Shown here: positions 26,098 to 34,749 of the stretch, piece by piece
How the letters are laid out: the number at the start of each line of letters is the position of its first letter
Numbering within the stretch: the first letter of the stretch is position 1
DNA from: CAYTWW01 sp043801855
Lineage (GTDB): Archaea > Nanobdellota > Nanobdellia > Woesearchaeales > GW2011-AR15
Assembly (NCBI GenBank): GCA_043801855.1
Contig: JAZDLQ010000080.1
Span: 1-43,952 of the forward strand
Direction: 5' to 3'
DNA length: 43,952 nucleotides
Notes under the pieces: generated by a model
What the model saw: only the letters and a program-made list of their open reading frames with translations
Database searches by the model: none
Told to the model about the DNA's origin: nothing
Made by a program: the position numbers and the translations under genes

Positions 26098-29006
26098 CTA
26101 ACCTTCCAAATTATTATTCTTTGTCCCTGAATATCTCTTATGTCGCTAAACTTTTCAAAGTGTGAAAGACCTTTTCCTTCATCGTAAAACAGCCTTGTAA
26201 ACATGCTTCCAGCAAGCTGCGGGCTGGATTCAATAATTGAATAGCTTCCGCTTTGATTAATTAATGTAGCTGAAATTTCAGGAATCTGTTTATTTCCCTG
26301 TGCATCAAATTCTTTTCTAAATACATCCCAGTATAGGTTTTCATTGTAATTCTGAATCATAAATTGTTTTTCCTGTTCATCATAATAAGCAAGAGAAGCA
26401 GGATATGCTATTTTTTCCCCGACTCTTATTTGTGATTCCTTTGTTTTTAGGTTAATGGTTAAAGGAAGACCAATAAAATTGCAGGTAATAGTCTCATTGT
26501 TTTCCTTGCTGCATCCGGAGCTTCCCATGTAGCTTGGCCATGGTGCAATCCAGTTATTTACTGCGGTATCTGTTTTTAATGGTGAAAGCTCTCTTTCATA
26601 AAGCCTTTTTGCATCATCTTTTGTGTAGTTGAATTCGCTTTGCATAAGGCTAATAAAAGTTTCTTTGTTTTCCGTACTATAATAGTGATAAATTCTGGCG
26701 CGCTCATAATTCCAGATTCCAAAATGAGCCCATACGCCTGATTTTCCAACCATATCTTCACTTGTTATAAAATAATCTTCTGGTGGATCACAGTGCATTT
26801 CAGATAATGCTTTTTCCGCAACCTCATTGCTTAATATGCTTTTTAGATATTTTCTTGAATCCTCTTTATCGAGTGTTATTGCGTGTTCAATTACTTTTAT
26901 TGACTTTAGGTGGTCATTAATTTCTGAGTTGATCGTGTTAAAGGCATTTGTACTGGCGCAATCAAGCATCCTAAGTATTGCAATTGCCTCGTTTTCATCT
27001 GCTGTCAATAGAGTTTTCCCTATGTATGGTGCAATTGGTGTGTTTTGAGCTGCGCCGTCAAAAGTTACTTTCCTGTCTGCAAGGGCTTTAAACCAATGGC
27101 CAAAGTCCCACCATGAGTTAATTATCGCATCGCTGCTTGAATTATCCCTTATCTTTGTTAATGATTCATACCAGCCATCATTCACATGAGGCATGTATGA
27201 AAAAGCTGTTTGGTAGCCTGATTTCACAGGAGTTACAAGCAGTAGCAAAAGGCACAGCCCAACAATTGCTTTTGATAAGATCTTATTCATCTCAAGTTGC
27301 TTAATAAAAAAAGCTGTCATAAATTCATAAACAACACCAACTGCAATTGCAAAAGCTATTGCAAATGGAGGAACTAAAAGCAATAAAAACCTTATGCCTT
27401 TTGAGCTTGCATAAATTGTTGCTGCAAACCAGACAATTAGAAGCAAGCTGTATTTTACATCAATTTTATACTTGAATAAAATCGACATTGTAATTCCTGC
27501 AATAATTGGAACAAAAAGCATCAATAAGAATGCAATAAGGTTTATACTTGTATTATTAACTGCAAACATAAACCATATCAATGATAATACAAGAAATGCA
27601 ATATTGATTATCTTCTGCTTTTTAAAATCCAGAAGTGTAGAAACTATTCCCATCAAGGCTATAATAAAAAATAATTTTGAGCCAACACTATTAATTGCTT
27701 CGCCAAGTGAGCCAGCATTAAGTTCAGCAACTGTAGTGTAAACATTTGGCCATAGGCTTTCTCCTTTTGAAGCTGCCTTGAGAGTTGTAACAATTCTTAG
27801 TGGCTTATTTAACAGGTCAATAAAATCATTGGTCTTTCCAAAAAGAGAGACACTAATAAAAGTCATCACAAAAAAAATGCAAAGAACCAAAAGCATTCCT
27901 TTTATTTCAGAATTAAATATTTCTGATGGGTTCTTTTTAATATCTTTGAAATGATATATTATATAATAAGCAATATACGCAACCAAGCTTCCTATAAGGA
28001 AATAGAATATATACCACCAGCCGCTCCATGCAAAGCTGTAAATTCCCGTGAAAAGTCCTGAAAAGCCGGCATAAATCAGTTTTTTTATTTTGTTTTCTTC
28101 TGAAATCGAATAAAAGAAAAAGAACAGGATAATAAGCGGAAACATCACATTAAAAATATCATTGTCTGATCCAAGCGACCTGGATAATACTGTTGGGTTT
28201 GTTGCAACAATCATCGCAGCAAAAAAAGCGCCGATATTTCCAGAAAGCTTTTTACCGATTAAAAATGCAAAGAATATTGCAATTGTTGAAAGGAATAATG
28301 GCGTTAAAAAAGCAGCCTGCATAAAAGTCATCTTAGGCTCAAATAATTTTGTTATTCTATAAACAATTGCTTCAATTTCAGGATAAAGATTTAGATCTAC
28401 AGGTCTTCCGAGCGGTGCGTTCATATACGTATCAAATGATTTGCCGTCTACTAAAGTGTCTCCCTGATAACCATGTTCAACAATATTTCTTGCATATCTC
28501 ATGTAAAAATATGAGTCAATGTCGCCAAGATAAGTATATCCGTTCTCATCTTTAAAATGGCTTTTTAAGTATTGTGAATTTTGCTTGACAAGGCTATCAA
28601 AAGCCTGCTTTTCATTTGCTAGCGCAGCATTAGTTCGCTCTTCGATGAGAGCATTTTTGCTTTGTGTTGGGAGGTTTGGATATTCAGAATTTACTTGCTG
28701 TGTTATCTGGTTTCTAAGTTGGTTTGTAATTCCGCTTCTTGCAAATTGGTCAGTAATAGGTAGATCATTTGGAACATTTCTGTAGTATGCATTAATTAAA
28801 AGCGGGATTAATAATAGGAAAATTGGAATTGCTTTAATAAGAAATGTTTTTGCAGCATTTGTGTCAAAAGATACCTCTTCTTCTTTTTCAGCGCTTTTTG
28901 TATGGCCTTCGGCATGCTCACTATGCTTTTTATGAGTATTATTATTCTCTTTTTTTTTCTTGAACAATTTGCCAATATTAAATGTAAACTCTTCATCCTT
29001 TGACAT
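26091..29006 (-). CDS. aglB: Oligosaccharyltransferase, AglB/Stt3 family
   Basis: A 971-aa enzyme that moves a glycan from a lipid carrier to asparagine in N-x-S/T on exported proteins. The N-terminal tail is charged and cytoplasmic (rich in K/E), followed by about 13 membrane helices. The first external loop has the catalytic acidic motif (GDIDSYFYMRYARNI, Asp near residue 163), and GSDNDIFNVMFP carries the second acidic pair. The soluble domain has the Stt3 signature as WWDFG (Trp632), followed by HWFKALADRKVTFDG. I start at ATG 29006, which has GGGGGG 7 bases upstream; a GTG at 29021 would sit on that ribosome site. It heads an operon with the SMR pair and the epimerase. Many candidate substrates are encoded nearby. 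Confidence 0.93.
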   Translation of the reverse strand: MSKDEEFTFNIGKLFKKKKENNNTHKKHSEHAEGHTKSAEKEEEVSFDTNAAKTFLIKAIPIFLLLIPLLINAYYRNVPNDLPITDQFARSGITNQLRNQITQQVNSEYPNLPTQSKNALIEERTNAALANEKQAFDSLVKQNSQYLKSHFKDENGYTYLGDIDSYFYMRYARNIVEHGYQGDTLVDGKSFDTYMNAPLGRPVDLNLYPEIEAIVYRITKLFEPKMTFMQAAFLTPLFLSTIAIFFAFLIGKKLSGNIGAFFAAMIVATNPTVLSRSLGSDNDIFNVMFPLIILFFFFYSISEENKIKKLIYAGFSGLFTGIYSFAWSGWWYIFYFLIGSLVAYIAYYIIYHFKDIKKNPSEIFNSEIKGMLLVLCIFFVMTFISVSLFGKTNDFIDLLNKPLRIVTTLKAASKGESLWPNVYTTVAELNAGSLGEAINSVGSKLFFIIALMGIVSTLLDFKKQKIINIAFLVLSLIWFMFAVNNTSINLIAFLLMLFVPIIAGITMSILFKYKIDVKYSLLLIVWFAATIYASSKGIRFLLLLVPPFAIAFAIAVGVVYEFMTAFFIKQLEMNKILSKAIVGLCLLLLLVTPVKSGYQTAFSYMPHVNDGWYESLTKIRDNSSSDAIINSWWDFGHWFKALADRKVTFDGAAQNTPIAPYIGKTLLTADENEAIAILRMLDCASTNAFNTINSEINDHLKSIKVIEHAITLDKEDSRKYLKSILSNEVAEKALSEMHCDPPEDYFITSEDMVGKSGVWAHFGIWNYERARIYHYYSTENKETFISLMQSEFNYTKDDAKRLYERELSPLKTDTAVNNWIAPWPSYMGSSGCSKENNETITCNFIGLPLTINLKTKESQIRVGEKIAYPASLAYYDEQEKQFMIQNYNENLYWDVFRKEFDAQGNKQIPEISATLINQSGSYSIIESSPQLAGSMFTRLFYDEGKGLSHFEKFSDIRDIQGQRIIIWKVRW

Positions 29007-29078
29007 TAAATTTCCCCCCACAATTAATGAATACTTCTTGAAAATGAAGTTGCTATTTAAACGTTATGGGCGAAAAAG

Positions 29079-29915
29079 CTAAGCTTCTTTTGCATAAACA
29101 AGGTGGTCTATCACTATATTTATTTTTCCAAATGAGACAAAATATAATACAAGCCCGAAATAATAGAGTCCGGATGATATTATCCTAGCAAATAGCCTAT
29201 CTTCTATGTTTGATCTTGTAGGGCAATATTTTATTATCTTAAATCCGTTATTTTCTAAGAGAGAAAATAGGCTTTTTTTTGAAAAATGATATAGGTGCCC
29301 TGGCGCTCCAAAGCAGCCATGCTTGAATTTTTTTGTTAATCCTAATAAGTCAAAAAAGAATTTTTTGAATTTTACATATGAGGCGTTTGGAACCCTGATT
29401 ACAACAATAGCATCTGATTTCATTACTTTTTTTAGGTTTATTAGTTCGATATCAGGCTGCGGCATATGCTCGACAACATCCATAAGATAAACTAAGTCAT
29501 ACTTATCTTTTACATCGTAAAGCAGGCAGTTTTTTATTCTATTGTTATATAGTCTATTTCCTGTATTGCATAAAATAATATTGGGTTCAATGCCATACGC
29601 ATCATAGCTTTCTTTTAAAATATCAAGGAAAGCGCCAGTTCCGCAACCCACATCAAGGGCTTTGCCATGCGGTTTTAGCTTCTTAATATATTTTAGCTGG
29701 CTTAAAAAAAACGATTTTCTTCGCTCTCCCCATTTTTTCCAGAAATTAATCTCATCCTGCCCTAGTTTTTTTCGCTTTGGAAAATATTGTTTTTCAATTG
29801 TAGGTGAAAAAATAAACCCGCATTTATTGCATTCAAAATAGTTATACTCTTTTTCTGAGTGGATATATTTATTATTTTTTGAGCCGCAGCAGATGCATTT
29901 TTTTCCCATTAGCAT
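29079..29915 (-). CDS. SAM-dependent methyltransferase with N-terminal zinc-ribbon-like segment
   Basis: A 278-aa class I methyltransferase. The N-terminus has two CxxC pairs (KCICCG and CNKCGF), a small zinc-binding module common in methyltransferases of surface-polysaccharide clusters. The SAM domain has LDVGCGTGAFLD (motif I), YGIEPN (motif II) and YDLVYLMDVVEHMPQPD (motif IV region). The C-terminal helices are hydrophobic (SSGLYYFGLVLYFVSFG), so it may sit at the membrane. Methylation of a sugar or lipid-sugar intermediate is the likely role in this context. The start could be ATG 29915 or ATG 29909; no Shine-Dalgarno decides. Confidence 0.7.
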   Translation of the reverse strand: MLMGKKCICCGSKNNKYIHSEKEYNYFECNKCGFIFSPTIEKQYFPKRKKLGQDEINFWKKWGERRKSFFLSQLKYIKKLKPHGKALDVGCGTGAFLDILKESYDAYGIEPNIILCNTGNRLYNNRIKNCLLYDVKDKYDLVYLMDVVEHMPQPDIELINLKKVMKSDAIVVIRVPNASYVKFKKFFFDLLGLTKKFKHGCFGAPGHLYHFSKKSLFSLLENNGFKIIKYCPTRSNIEDRLFARIISSGLYYFGLVLYFVSFGKINIVIDHLVYAKEA

Positions 29916-29930
29916 ATCAAATTATAAAGT

Positions 29931-30767
29931 TTATTTCTTAAGAACAATCTGCTTATATTTCTCATAAATGAGTTTCATTACCTTAAAATGTATTTCTTCA
30001 TCATAAGGGCTATAAGCATATCTTATTAGGAGAGTCGGCGTCTCATTAATTATCTCAAAAGAAATCTCATTTTCAGGGCAGAGCTTTTCAACATCTTTTT
30101 TTATCTCTTTAACTTCTGTTGGAATTGCTTTTAGCGGAAAGGAGAGTGTCTTGATATTCTTGTTTGCGCCGTAATTAATTATAGTATTTTCAAATATGAA
30201 TTTATTTGGGAGTTTTATTATTATTTTAAAAAAAGGATCTTTTATTGTCACAAAAAATGTGCCGATTCGCTCAACCTTGCCATAATATTCTCCTACTTTT
30301 ATAAAATAACCTATCCTAAAAGGCTTTTTTGTAAGGATTACAAACCACGCGATTATTGCTATAAGCAAATCTCTCACGGCAAATGCAATTCCTGTTGCAA
30401 TAAGTCCAATAAAAAGCGTTATATTATCAATGGAAACGCCGGCCTTTGCAAGGATAAATGCAATGCCAATTGAATATAATACAACGCTGTAGATTTTTGA
30501 GAGAAATATCATTTGCTCAAGCTCAATTTCGCTTTCTAGATACTTAAAAACCTGCTTTTCTGTTAGGCGTATGAAAACATTAACCACAAGAAGGGTTATA
30601 ATAATCAGAAAAACCAGGTGAATCATATCAATTACATTTTTTGGGATAAGAAGGTCCCAATGCATATAGGCAAATTCTATTGCAGTAAAAACTAAAAACA
30701 GGAAAATTAAAAGTACAGGTTTTTTATTATTAACTTTAAATGTAGTTTTGTTTTCAGAATCTTTCAT
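29931..30767 (-). CDS. MscS-type mechanosensitive ion channel
   Basis: A 278-aa small-conductance mechanosensitive channel that releases solutes on hypo-osmotic shock. Helices are at about 20-40, 47-67 and 90-110. The pore helix GLIATGIAFAVRDLLIAIIA is followed by the beta-domain hallmark FRIGYFIKVGEYYGKVERIG and PNKFIFENTIINY. The cytoplasmic alpha/beta part is complete. I prefer ATG 30767 to the TTG at 30773. A TATA-like box (AAATTTTATAAAG, about 30793-30805) is centred about 32 bases upstream, leaving only a few bases of leader. It lies between a presenilin and a methyltransferase, with no obvious functional link to either. Confidence 0.88.
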   Translation of the reverse strand: MKDSENKTTFKVNNKKPVLLIFLFLVFTAIEFAYMHWDLLIPKNVIDMIHLVFLIIITLLVVNVFIRLTEKQVFKYLESEIELEQMIFLSKIYSVVLYSIGIAFILAKAGVSIDNITLFIGLIATGIAFAVRDLLIAIIAWFVILTKKPFRIGYFIKVGEYYGKVERIGTFFVTIKDPFFKIIIKLPNKFIFENTIINYGANKNIKTLSFPLKAIPTEVKEIKKDVEKLCPENEISFEIINETPTLLIRYAYSPYDEEIHFKVMKLIYEKYKQIVLKK

Positions 30768-30801
30768 ATTCAATCTGCAATTTTTTGCTTCTTTATAAAA
30801 T

Positions 30802-31740
30802 TTACAATAATTGGATTATTCCGTATCCTGCAAGGCAGCCTGCTGATATAAAAGGCATTGCAGGGTAGAATTTATCCTTTTTGCTTAGATATAATAGTAT
30901 TATCAGTCCAATTGCTGCAAAAGCAGGTATTAAGAGTGTTTTTTCAAGGGCGGCTAACTTTGTTATATTTCCTGATTCTAATAGTTTTGACATCACTACG
31001 CCTGCAAAAATCAGCGGAAACGCAATATCTCCTCCGCCAAGGATTGCAGTTCTTACTCCTGTTTCTGACTCGCCAGTTATATGGGTTGGCACTTGAATTT
31101 TTATTTTTGTTTTTGTCTCTTTTTTATCTTCATGCTTTTCATAAGGAATGACTAGCCCTGCAAACATCTTTTCACCTGACTGGAATTTTGCAAGAGTTAT
31201 CATGTGCTTGCTCTTAAATACAGCAATAAAATCATAAATCGAGATAGCTATAAGAAGGGCGATAATCCAGGTAATATCAAACATTGGAACAATTAAAATT
31301 GCAATTCCTGAATACATTAATACTTCTGCAATATTATGTGTGATAAAATTTGGCTTGTATACTTTTATTATTGCAAGCAAAAATCCAAGCACAAGAGAGA
31401 TAACCGGATTAAAAAATACATTGAATGTAATAGTTAACGTAAGGCCAACAGCAAGCAAAAACCAAACTTTCCAAACTTTATTTAGTTTAAGCTTAACCAA
31501 AAGCAAAAGAAGCAAAGTTCCGATAAAAACTGATGCAAGAATATACAAAAATGAAACACTGCCTGTTGTCTCAGGCCTTCCAGTAATAACTTCTGAATAA
31601 TTCACAATTATTTTTTCATTGCCTGATTCATCAATCGTTTTTTCAATATTGATACTTTTTGAAAGGATGAATAACCCGACAATTTGCGCAGCAAGAAATA
31701 AGAAAACAAGTAATACTGTTACAATTGTATCATGCTTCAC
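30802..31740 (-). CDS. Presenilin/signal-peptide-peptidase family intramembrane aspartyl protease
   Basis: A 312-aa polytopic protein of the archaeal presenilin-like family (A22), which cuts substrates within the membrane. The two catalytic aspartates are visible: SIYDFIAVF (Asp170) and GGGDIAFPL (Asp238, the GxGD motif). The third signature, usually PALP, reads PAMP near residue 290. About nine membrane helices flank them, with a cytoplasmic linker of about 40 residues between the catalytic helices. It starts at GTG 31740; an ATG 7 bases further on is out of frame. Its promoter region is duplicated upstream of the next gene (33154-33205). Likely substrates are signal-peptide remnants or membrane-anchored surface proteins. 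Confidence 0.88.
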   Translation of the reverse strand: MKHDTIVTVLLVFLFLAAQIVGLFILSKSINIEKTIDESGNEKIIVNYSEVITGRPETTGSVSFLYILASVFIGTLLLLLLVKLKLNKVWKVWFLLAVGLTLTITFNVFFNPVISLVLGFLLAIIKVYKPNFITHNIAEVLMYSGIAILIVPMFDITWIIALLIAISIYDFIAVFKSKHMITLAKFQSGEKMFAGLVIPYEKHEDKKETKTKIKIQVPTHITGESETGVRTAILGGGDIAFPLIFAGVVMSKLLESGNITKLAALEKTLLIPAFAAIGLIILLYLSKKDKFYPAMPFISAGCLAGYGIIQLL

Positions 31741-31783
31741 AAAGCGTAAAATTGGGTACTGGTTTTTAATTATTGTGTTTTTG
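31731..31783 (-). repeat. Promoter-proximal direct repeat, copy 1 (presenilin gene)
   Basis: Copy 1 matches 33154-33205. The first 24 bases (from catgctt through aaagcgtaaaattg) agree at 22 positions. After a diverged AT-rich middle, ttgtgtttttg (31773-31783) is identical. On the minus strand this is BRE-like CAAAAACACAA, a TATA-like AATTAAAAA, and DNA reaching the GTG start. Confidence 0.6.
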
Positions 31784-31878
31784 AGATTTAAAACGATTGC
31801 AGTAATTAAGATAAGTTAGTAAATTACAGTAATTCAAATTCTTATTCCGCTAAAAAACATTATTTTTATTTAATATTG

Positions 31879-33156
31879 TTATTCTGGCCAGCCATAATGA
31901 AAATGCGCTGCCTCAACCTGGGGGTAAACTACACCAACATCCCTTTTTGAAATAAATCCTGCACAATTTTGTCCAATTTGTATTACTGCCATATTTTCAA
32001 GACCACCTGCATCACCAAAGTATGAAAATACATCTCCTTTTTTAGCTACAACTGTTTCACATGGAAGCATTTTGGGTTTTGGACTAAAAAAAACTCTGAG
32101 CCAATTTGTTGTCCCATCAAATGTATTTGGAATTAGCCATCTTTTGTCATTTCCATCTCTGACTTCAAAAACACTTGAATTATGAATCCATTGTGTTTCA
32201 TCATTGCTCACACAGTAAAATGGATCTTGATAATACACAAAACCATATCTTGTGCATGTTTGTAAATTACTCCACCCAAAACCTCTTTGATAAGGTACAG
32301 CAATGTCTGCATATTTGCAATGTGTACCCTGAATCATTTTTAAGACTTGAGCAGATTCCCTTGTTACAATTCTTTTTGCAGCATAAGGAGATGGTCCATC
32401 TACAAGTCTTTCATGAGACAGCCCGATACCCTTTTGGCGTATTCTTGCCAGTGCTTCATCAAAATCAGAACTGACTCTGTAATAAACTTCTAATGTCCCA
32501 TCTTCGCGTCCAGCCAAAATAAATCTTTCATCTAATCCAGGTATACTCTTTACTTGTTCTAAACCATTGGCAGCGATAGCCAATTGACGATAGCCAAATT
32601 TGGATTTGACTGGTTTGCTTACTATTTTACAATTGCTTTGCCGTACGAGGGCTTGAAACCAAGTCTCATCTGCTCGCTGTGAATCATTACATCTATGACC
32701 TTCAGATTCCTCATCTAACCCTCTCAAAAGTGGTGAAATAACATCAACTCTGATATCATTTATTAAATTTGGTTCTCCAAAATTTCTAAGTGTTATTATA
32801 TCATCTGTAAAAACATCAGTAATGGTTCTAGCCTCTCCTCTTCCAATTGGAATGGGTCCGCAATAAAATGCTCCTTTTTTCTTCTTCACCATTTCATATT
32901 GATGTTCAATATTGCTCTCCAATAATGCATTGATGATAACAAGTTCTCCACCAAAAATACAATACCACATTAAAACAGTATATATATCAACTTTAAGAGG
33001 TGCTGCATTGGCTGTCGACGCACCAAACATATCTGTCCCTAATAAATCATCAATTGTAGATACAGCAGGAGTCAAGGCTGCTGCTGTAAGTCCTGCAGCT
33101 CCCGCACCTGCATATTGAAATAATTTTCTTCTTGTCAAATAAGGATTTGGTACCAT
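31879..33156 (-). CDS. Tat-exported protein of unknown function
   Basis: A 425-aa protein with a twin-arginine signal: TRRKLFQYAGAGAAGLTAAA, Arg9-Arg10, a hydrophobic stretch, then a likely cleavage after STANAAP. The mature part is rich in glycine, arginine and aspartate, poor in lysine compared with neighbouring proteins, has about ten cysteines, and shows no motif I can name. It has no membrane anchor at the C-terminus. Folded export with a cofactor or with disulfides is possible. It stands alone between the presenilin gene and an insertion sequence, behind a copy of the presenilin promoter, which suggests a later arrival. A 138-base gap (31741-31878) separates it from presenilin and holds that gene's promoter. 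Confidence 0.6.
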   Translation of the reverse strand: MVPNPYLTRRKLFQYAGAGAAGLTAAALTPAVSTIDDLLGTDMFGASTANAAPLKVDIYTVLMWYCIFGGELVIINALLESNIEHQYEMVKKKKGAFYCGPIPIGRGEARTITDVFTDDIITLRNFGEPNLINDIRVDVISPLLRGLDEESEGHRCNDSQRADETWFQALVRQSNCKIVSKPVKSKFGYRQLAIAANGLEQVKSIPGLDERFILAGREDGTLEVYYRVSSDFDEALARIRQKGIGLSHERLVDGPSPYAAKRIVTRESAQVLKMIQGTHCKYADIAVPYQRGFGWSNLQTCTRYGFVYYQDPFYCVSNDETQWIHNSSVFEVRDGNDKRWLIPNTFDGTTNWLRVFFSPKPKMLPCETVVAKKGDVFSYFGDAGGLENMAVIQIGQNCAGFISKRDVGVVYPQVEAAHFHYGWPE

Positions 33157-33205
33157 GCTTTAGAAAGCGTAAAATTGTCTCCTTATTAAAATACTTGTGT
33201 TTTTG
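33154..33205 (-). repeat. Promoter-proximal direct repeat, copy 2 (Tat gene)
   Basis: This is the second copy of the sequence at 31731-31783, covering the ATG, the TATA-like TATTTTAATA (33184-33193) and the BRE-like CAAAAACACAA (33195-33205). The IS66-like element begins at the very next base, so it inserted at the outer edge of this promoter. Confidence 0.6.
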
Positions 33206-33255
33206 GTATGTGCATAGCTAATTCTTAGTGATTAACTCTTGAGTTAACAGAAAAG

Positions 33256-33263
33256 TTTATTTA
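33256..33263 (+). promoter_or_regulatory. Internal IS promoter
   Basis: AGAAAAG followed by TTTATTTA is centred about 30 bases before the DUF2080 ATG at 33289, so the transcript would be nearly leaderless. A perfect 7-2-7 palindrome (TTAACTC-TT-GAGTTAA, 33232-33247) lies just upstream and could be an operator for self-control. Confidence 0.35.
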
Positions 33264-33288
33264 GTAGATGTAGTTACATTGTAACCAC

Positions 33289-33426
33289 ATGAGAAAATCG
33301 ATGAAAATTGAAATGGAAGGATATGAAGCAGTTGAAAAAACTGCTGTAAAAGGAGGAAATAGTGCTAGAATCTATGTGCCAAAATCATGGGAAGGAAAAA
33401 AAGTAAAAGCAATACTCTTAGAATAG
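33289..33426 (+). CDS. DUF2080 family transposon-associated protein
   Basis: A 45-aa protein. The core AVKGGNSARIYVPKSWEGKK matches the DUF2080 'putative transposon-encoded protein' family found beside archaeal transposases. The fold is probably a small AbrB-like beta structure. It overlaps the transposase start by 40 bases in a different frame. An A7 run (33396-33402) sits in the overlap, positioned so that a -1 slip would join the two proteins. Its exact job is unknown; regulation of transposition or DNA-end binding are possibilities. Confidence 0.85.
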   Translation: MRKSMKIEMEGYEAVEKTAVKGGNSARIYVPKSWEGKKVKAILLE

Positions 33427-34715
33427 AGTTAAGTACAGGATATGGAGATAAATCCAGAGAAGAAATTCTGGATGAATTAATTGATAAAATTATTGAGATA
33501 GATAAGCTGAAGAAAAAACTTCGCAGATATGAGAATCCTCATACCCCACCGAGCAAGGATGAGAGAAAATCTCGAACAAGCTTTATATCAAAAACAGGCT
33601 TAGCAGTTGGGAAAAAAACAGGTTACAAAGGAGCAACACGAGAAAGAAAAGAGCCTACTGAATTTATCAGCTGCTTTGATGATATTTGTTCTCAATGTAG
33701 CAAACATAACAATCCAAAAGAAATCATGACTAAAATTTATGAAGAAATTCCTGATCCTCAGCCAACAAAAATTGTTAAAGCTGAATGGGGATACTACGAA
33801 TGTGATTGTGGAAACTGCTGGGAGTCAAAGCCAAGAGAAGCCCCAGAGAGCGGTTTGTTTGGAAAGAACCTACAAACACAAATAACACTGCTTCGCTTTG
33901 ATGACAGACTTCCGCTAAGAAAAACAATCTCAGCAATAGAAAGACAGTACAAAACAACATTAACTTCAAAAGCAGTTTATGATGTGACAAAAAGAGTTGC
34001 TGACAAAGCAACTCCTGAATATGAAAAAATAAAACATAATATAAGAAGAACCACACACCTGCATATAGACGAAACAAAAATTAAAATACAAGGCGTAGCG
34101 TATTGGTTATGGATATTTCGCTCTCGGAATAATGTATTTTTTGTGATTCATCAAAAAAGAAATAGGACGGTTCTTGACGAAATATTAGGGCATAATTATG
34201 CAGGCATGATTATCTGTGATGGTCTTTCTGCTTATGAAGAATATACTAAATTCTTACAACGATGCTGGGCACATATTCTTCGAGAAACCAAAGAATTAGC
34301 AGAAAAATATGAAGAAGCTAAACCAATGCATACTTGGATGAAAGACTTGTTTGCTAAAGTCAAGTCAGTTAATGTCAAATATTCACTTCAAAAAAGACAA
34401 ATTCTTTATCATAAATGTTATCAAGAGTTGAAGTTGTTAATAGGAATATATTCTTCATATCAGCATTTGGAAAAGGTTGTCACGACAATAGAAAATGGTT
34501 TGGATTTTTGGTTTACTAGAATAATCCATCCACAGATTGAGCCAACAAACAACAACGCCGAAAGGTCTTTGAGAGAATTGGTTGTTATGAAAAGAATTAT
34601 GGGAACGCTAAGAAATCAAGATGGTGCAGACGTTCTCGCAAAAATGATGACTTTAATTTCAACATGGAGATTGAATGGGAAAAACCCATTCTATTCTTTA
34701 AGAGCTATTCTTTGA
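33387..34715 (+). CDS. IS66 family transposase
   Basis: A 442-aa DDE transposase. An N-terminal coiled coil (IDKIIEIDKLKKKLRRYENP) leads to a TPPSKDERK linker, a zinc-finger-like region with several cysteine pairs (CSQC, CDCGNC), then the catalytic core. The core residues are Asp228 in HIDETKIK, Asp278 in ICDGLSAY and Glu392 in NNNAERSLRE. The C-terminal tail ends at the element's right repeat. The reading frame is unbroken, so it should be active. It may start at the ATG 33387 by re-initiation or be made as a frameshift product with DUF2080. Confidence 0.92.
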   Translation: MGRKKSKSNTLRIELSTGYGDKSREEILDELIDKIIEIDKLKKKLRRYENPHTPPSKDERKSRTSFISKTGLAVGKKTGYKGATRERKEPTEFISCFDDICSQCSKHNNPKEIMTKIYEEIPDPQPTKIVKAEWGYYECDCGNCWESKPREAPESGLFGKNLQTQITLLRFDDRLPLRKTISAIERQYKTTLTSKAVYDVTKRVADKATPEYEKIKHNIRRTTHLHIDETKIKIQGVAYWLWIFRSRNNVFFVIHQKRNRTVLDEILGHNYAGMIICDGLSAYEEYTKFLQRCWAHILRETKELAEKYEEAKPMHTWMKDLFAKVKSVNVKYSLQKRQILYHKCYQELKLLIGIYSSYQHLEKVVTTIENGLDFWFTRIIHPQIEPTNNNAERSLRELVVMKRIMGTLRNQDGADVLAKMMTLISTWRLNGKNPFYSLRAIL

Positions 34716-34749
34716 ACTATGCACATACGTTTTTGCAATATATTTAAAA

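Larger units (their letters stand above)
33206..34728 (+). mobile_element. Complete IS66-like insertion sequence with DUF2080 gene
   Basis: The 1523-base element is bounded by a perfect 12-base terminal inverted repeat: GTATGTGCATAG at 33206-33217 and its complement at 34717-34728. Outside these lies a direct target duplication, GTTTTTG, at 33199-33205 and 34729-34735. It carries a DUF2080 gene and an intact IS66-type transposase. Both ends, both genes and the duplication are intact, so the insertion is recent and the element may still be mobile. IS66 elements usually give 8-base duplications; here 7 bases match. Confidence 0.88.
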
